Assembly (NCBI GenBank): GCA_018818505.1
Contig: JAHIRR010000085.1
Span: forward strand, 1 to 5,269
Origin: Candidatus Omnitrophota bacterium
GTDB taxonomy: Bacteria > Omnitrophota > Koll11 > Gorgyraeales > Gorgyraeaceae
DNA: 5,269 nucleotides
Reading direction: 5' to 3'
A model generated the notes under the pieces. The model was given only the letters and a program-made list of their open reading frames with translations, was not told the origin of the DNA and ran no database searches. Positions 4,928 through 5,269 of this stretch are shown piece by piece. The number at the start of each line of letters is the position of its first letter. The first letter of the stretch is position 1. Both the position numbers and the translations under genes were made by a program.

Positions 4928-5269
4928 ATGTGCGAGTTGACATTAGAAGGCAAAGTAGCACTTGTAACAGGCGGCGCAAGGGGCATTGGCAAGGAGATTG
5001 CGCTCTCTCTTGCAAGGGAAGGCGCAAACATAGCCCTGTGCGATGTGAACCTTGAGGAAACAGAGAAGACCGCTAAGGAAATCCGCGATCTAGGCAGGGC
5101 GAGTCTTGCCCTGAAGGCAGATGTCACCAGTCTGAAAGATGTGCAGGATATGATGGATAAAATTCTTGACAAATTTACTAAAGTAGATATACTTATAAAC
5201 AACGCAGGCATAACTAAAGATGGTCTTGTGCTCAGGATGACAGAAGAAGACTGGGACAGGGTCATAGCG
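4928..5269 (+). CDS. fabG: 3-oxoacyl-ACP reductase, N-terminal part, runs off the window
   Basis: Frame +2 stays open from ATG 4928 to the window end, giving 114 residues of a short-chain dehydrogenase/reductase; FabG is usually about 245. The Rossmann motif TGGARGIG (14-21), ADVT (64-67), NNAG (91-94) and the FabG-like NNAGITKDGLVLRMTEEDWDRVI (91-113) are clear. The catalytic Ser-Tyr-Lys lies beyond the window. FabG reduces 3-oxoacyl-ACP to the 3-hydroxy form, usually with NADPH. Here the second strand ends ALCDVN, placing Asp39 where many NAD-dependent members of the superfamily have an acid, while Arg18 in the glycine loop is common in NADP users. The cofactor is therefore uncertain. It lies directly behind fabF with a strong ribosome site and shares its transcript. 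Confidence 0.93.
   Translation, partial: MCELTLEGKVALVTGGARGIGKEIALSLAREGANIALCDVNLEETEKTAKEIRDLGRASLALKADVTSLKDVQDMMDKILDKFTKVDILINNAGITKDGLVLRMTEEDWDRVIA

Overview
The window is one co-directional (+ strand) block of a bacterial ribosome/lipid gene cluster: the 3' end of a DUF177 (YceD) gene, rpmF (ribosomal protein bL32), plsX, fabH, fabD, a fabF-type ketosynthase, and the 5' part of fabG. Every gene was identified from family motifs read in the translation. Strong GGAGG-type ribosome sites, frequent AGG and ATA codons, a zinc-ribbon bL32 and mid GC content indicate a bacterium. The repeat style and codon use remind me of uncultured candidate phyla such as Omnitrophota, but that is an impression and not shown by the sequence.

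Layout: 1-191 DUF177 end; 187-329 long imperfect inverted repeat; 364-570 rpmF; 576-649 second inverted repeat; 667-1653 plsX; 1666-2643 fabH, overlapping fabD (2637-3566) by 7 nt; 2880-2911 a 7-bp tandem repeat inside fabD; 3554-3656 a third inverted repeat, starting inside the fabD 3' end; 3672-4916 fabF; 4928 to the window end fabG. No promoter or intrinsic terminator is convincing, so the block looks like part of one longer transcription unit.

Function: PlsX makes acyl-phosphate for phospholipid synthesis. FabD charges ACP with malonyl groups, FabH starts chains, FabF elongates them and FabG reduces the ketoacyl product. DUF177 and bL32 commonly precede plsX in bacteria. The order fabD-fabF-fabG is unlike the common fabD-fabG-acpP-fabF order, and acpP is not in the window.

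The unusual part is the repeats. Three gene junctions carry fold-back repeats of unrelated sequence but the same design, each touching or nearly touching the upstream stop codon, and a fourth array lies in frame inside fabD. Three of the four run on a 7-bp clock: the first has CAA (TTG in the other arm) every 7 bp, the second has ACAA every 7 bp, and the fabD array is CGATGCT x4.5. The one at fabD/fabF has a 10-bp unit, supplies the fabD stop codon, and leaves fabF without a visible Shine-Dalgarno site.
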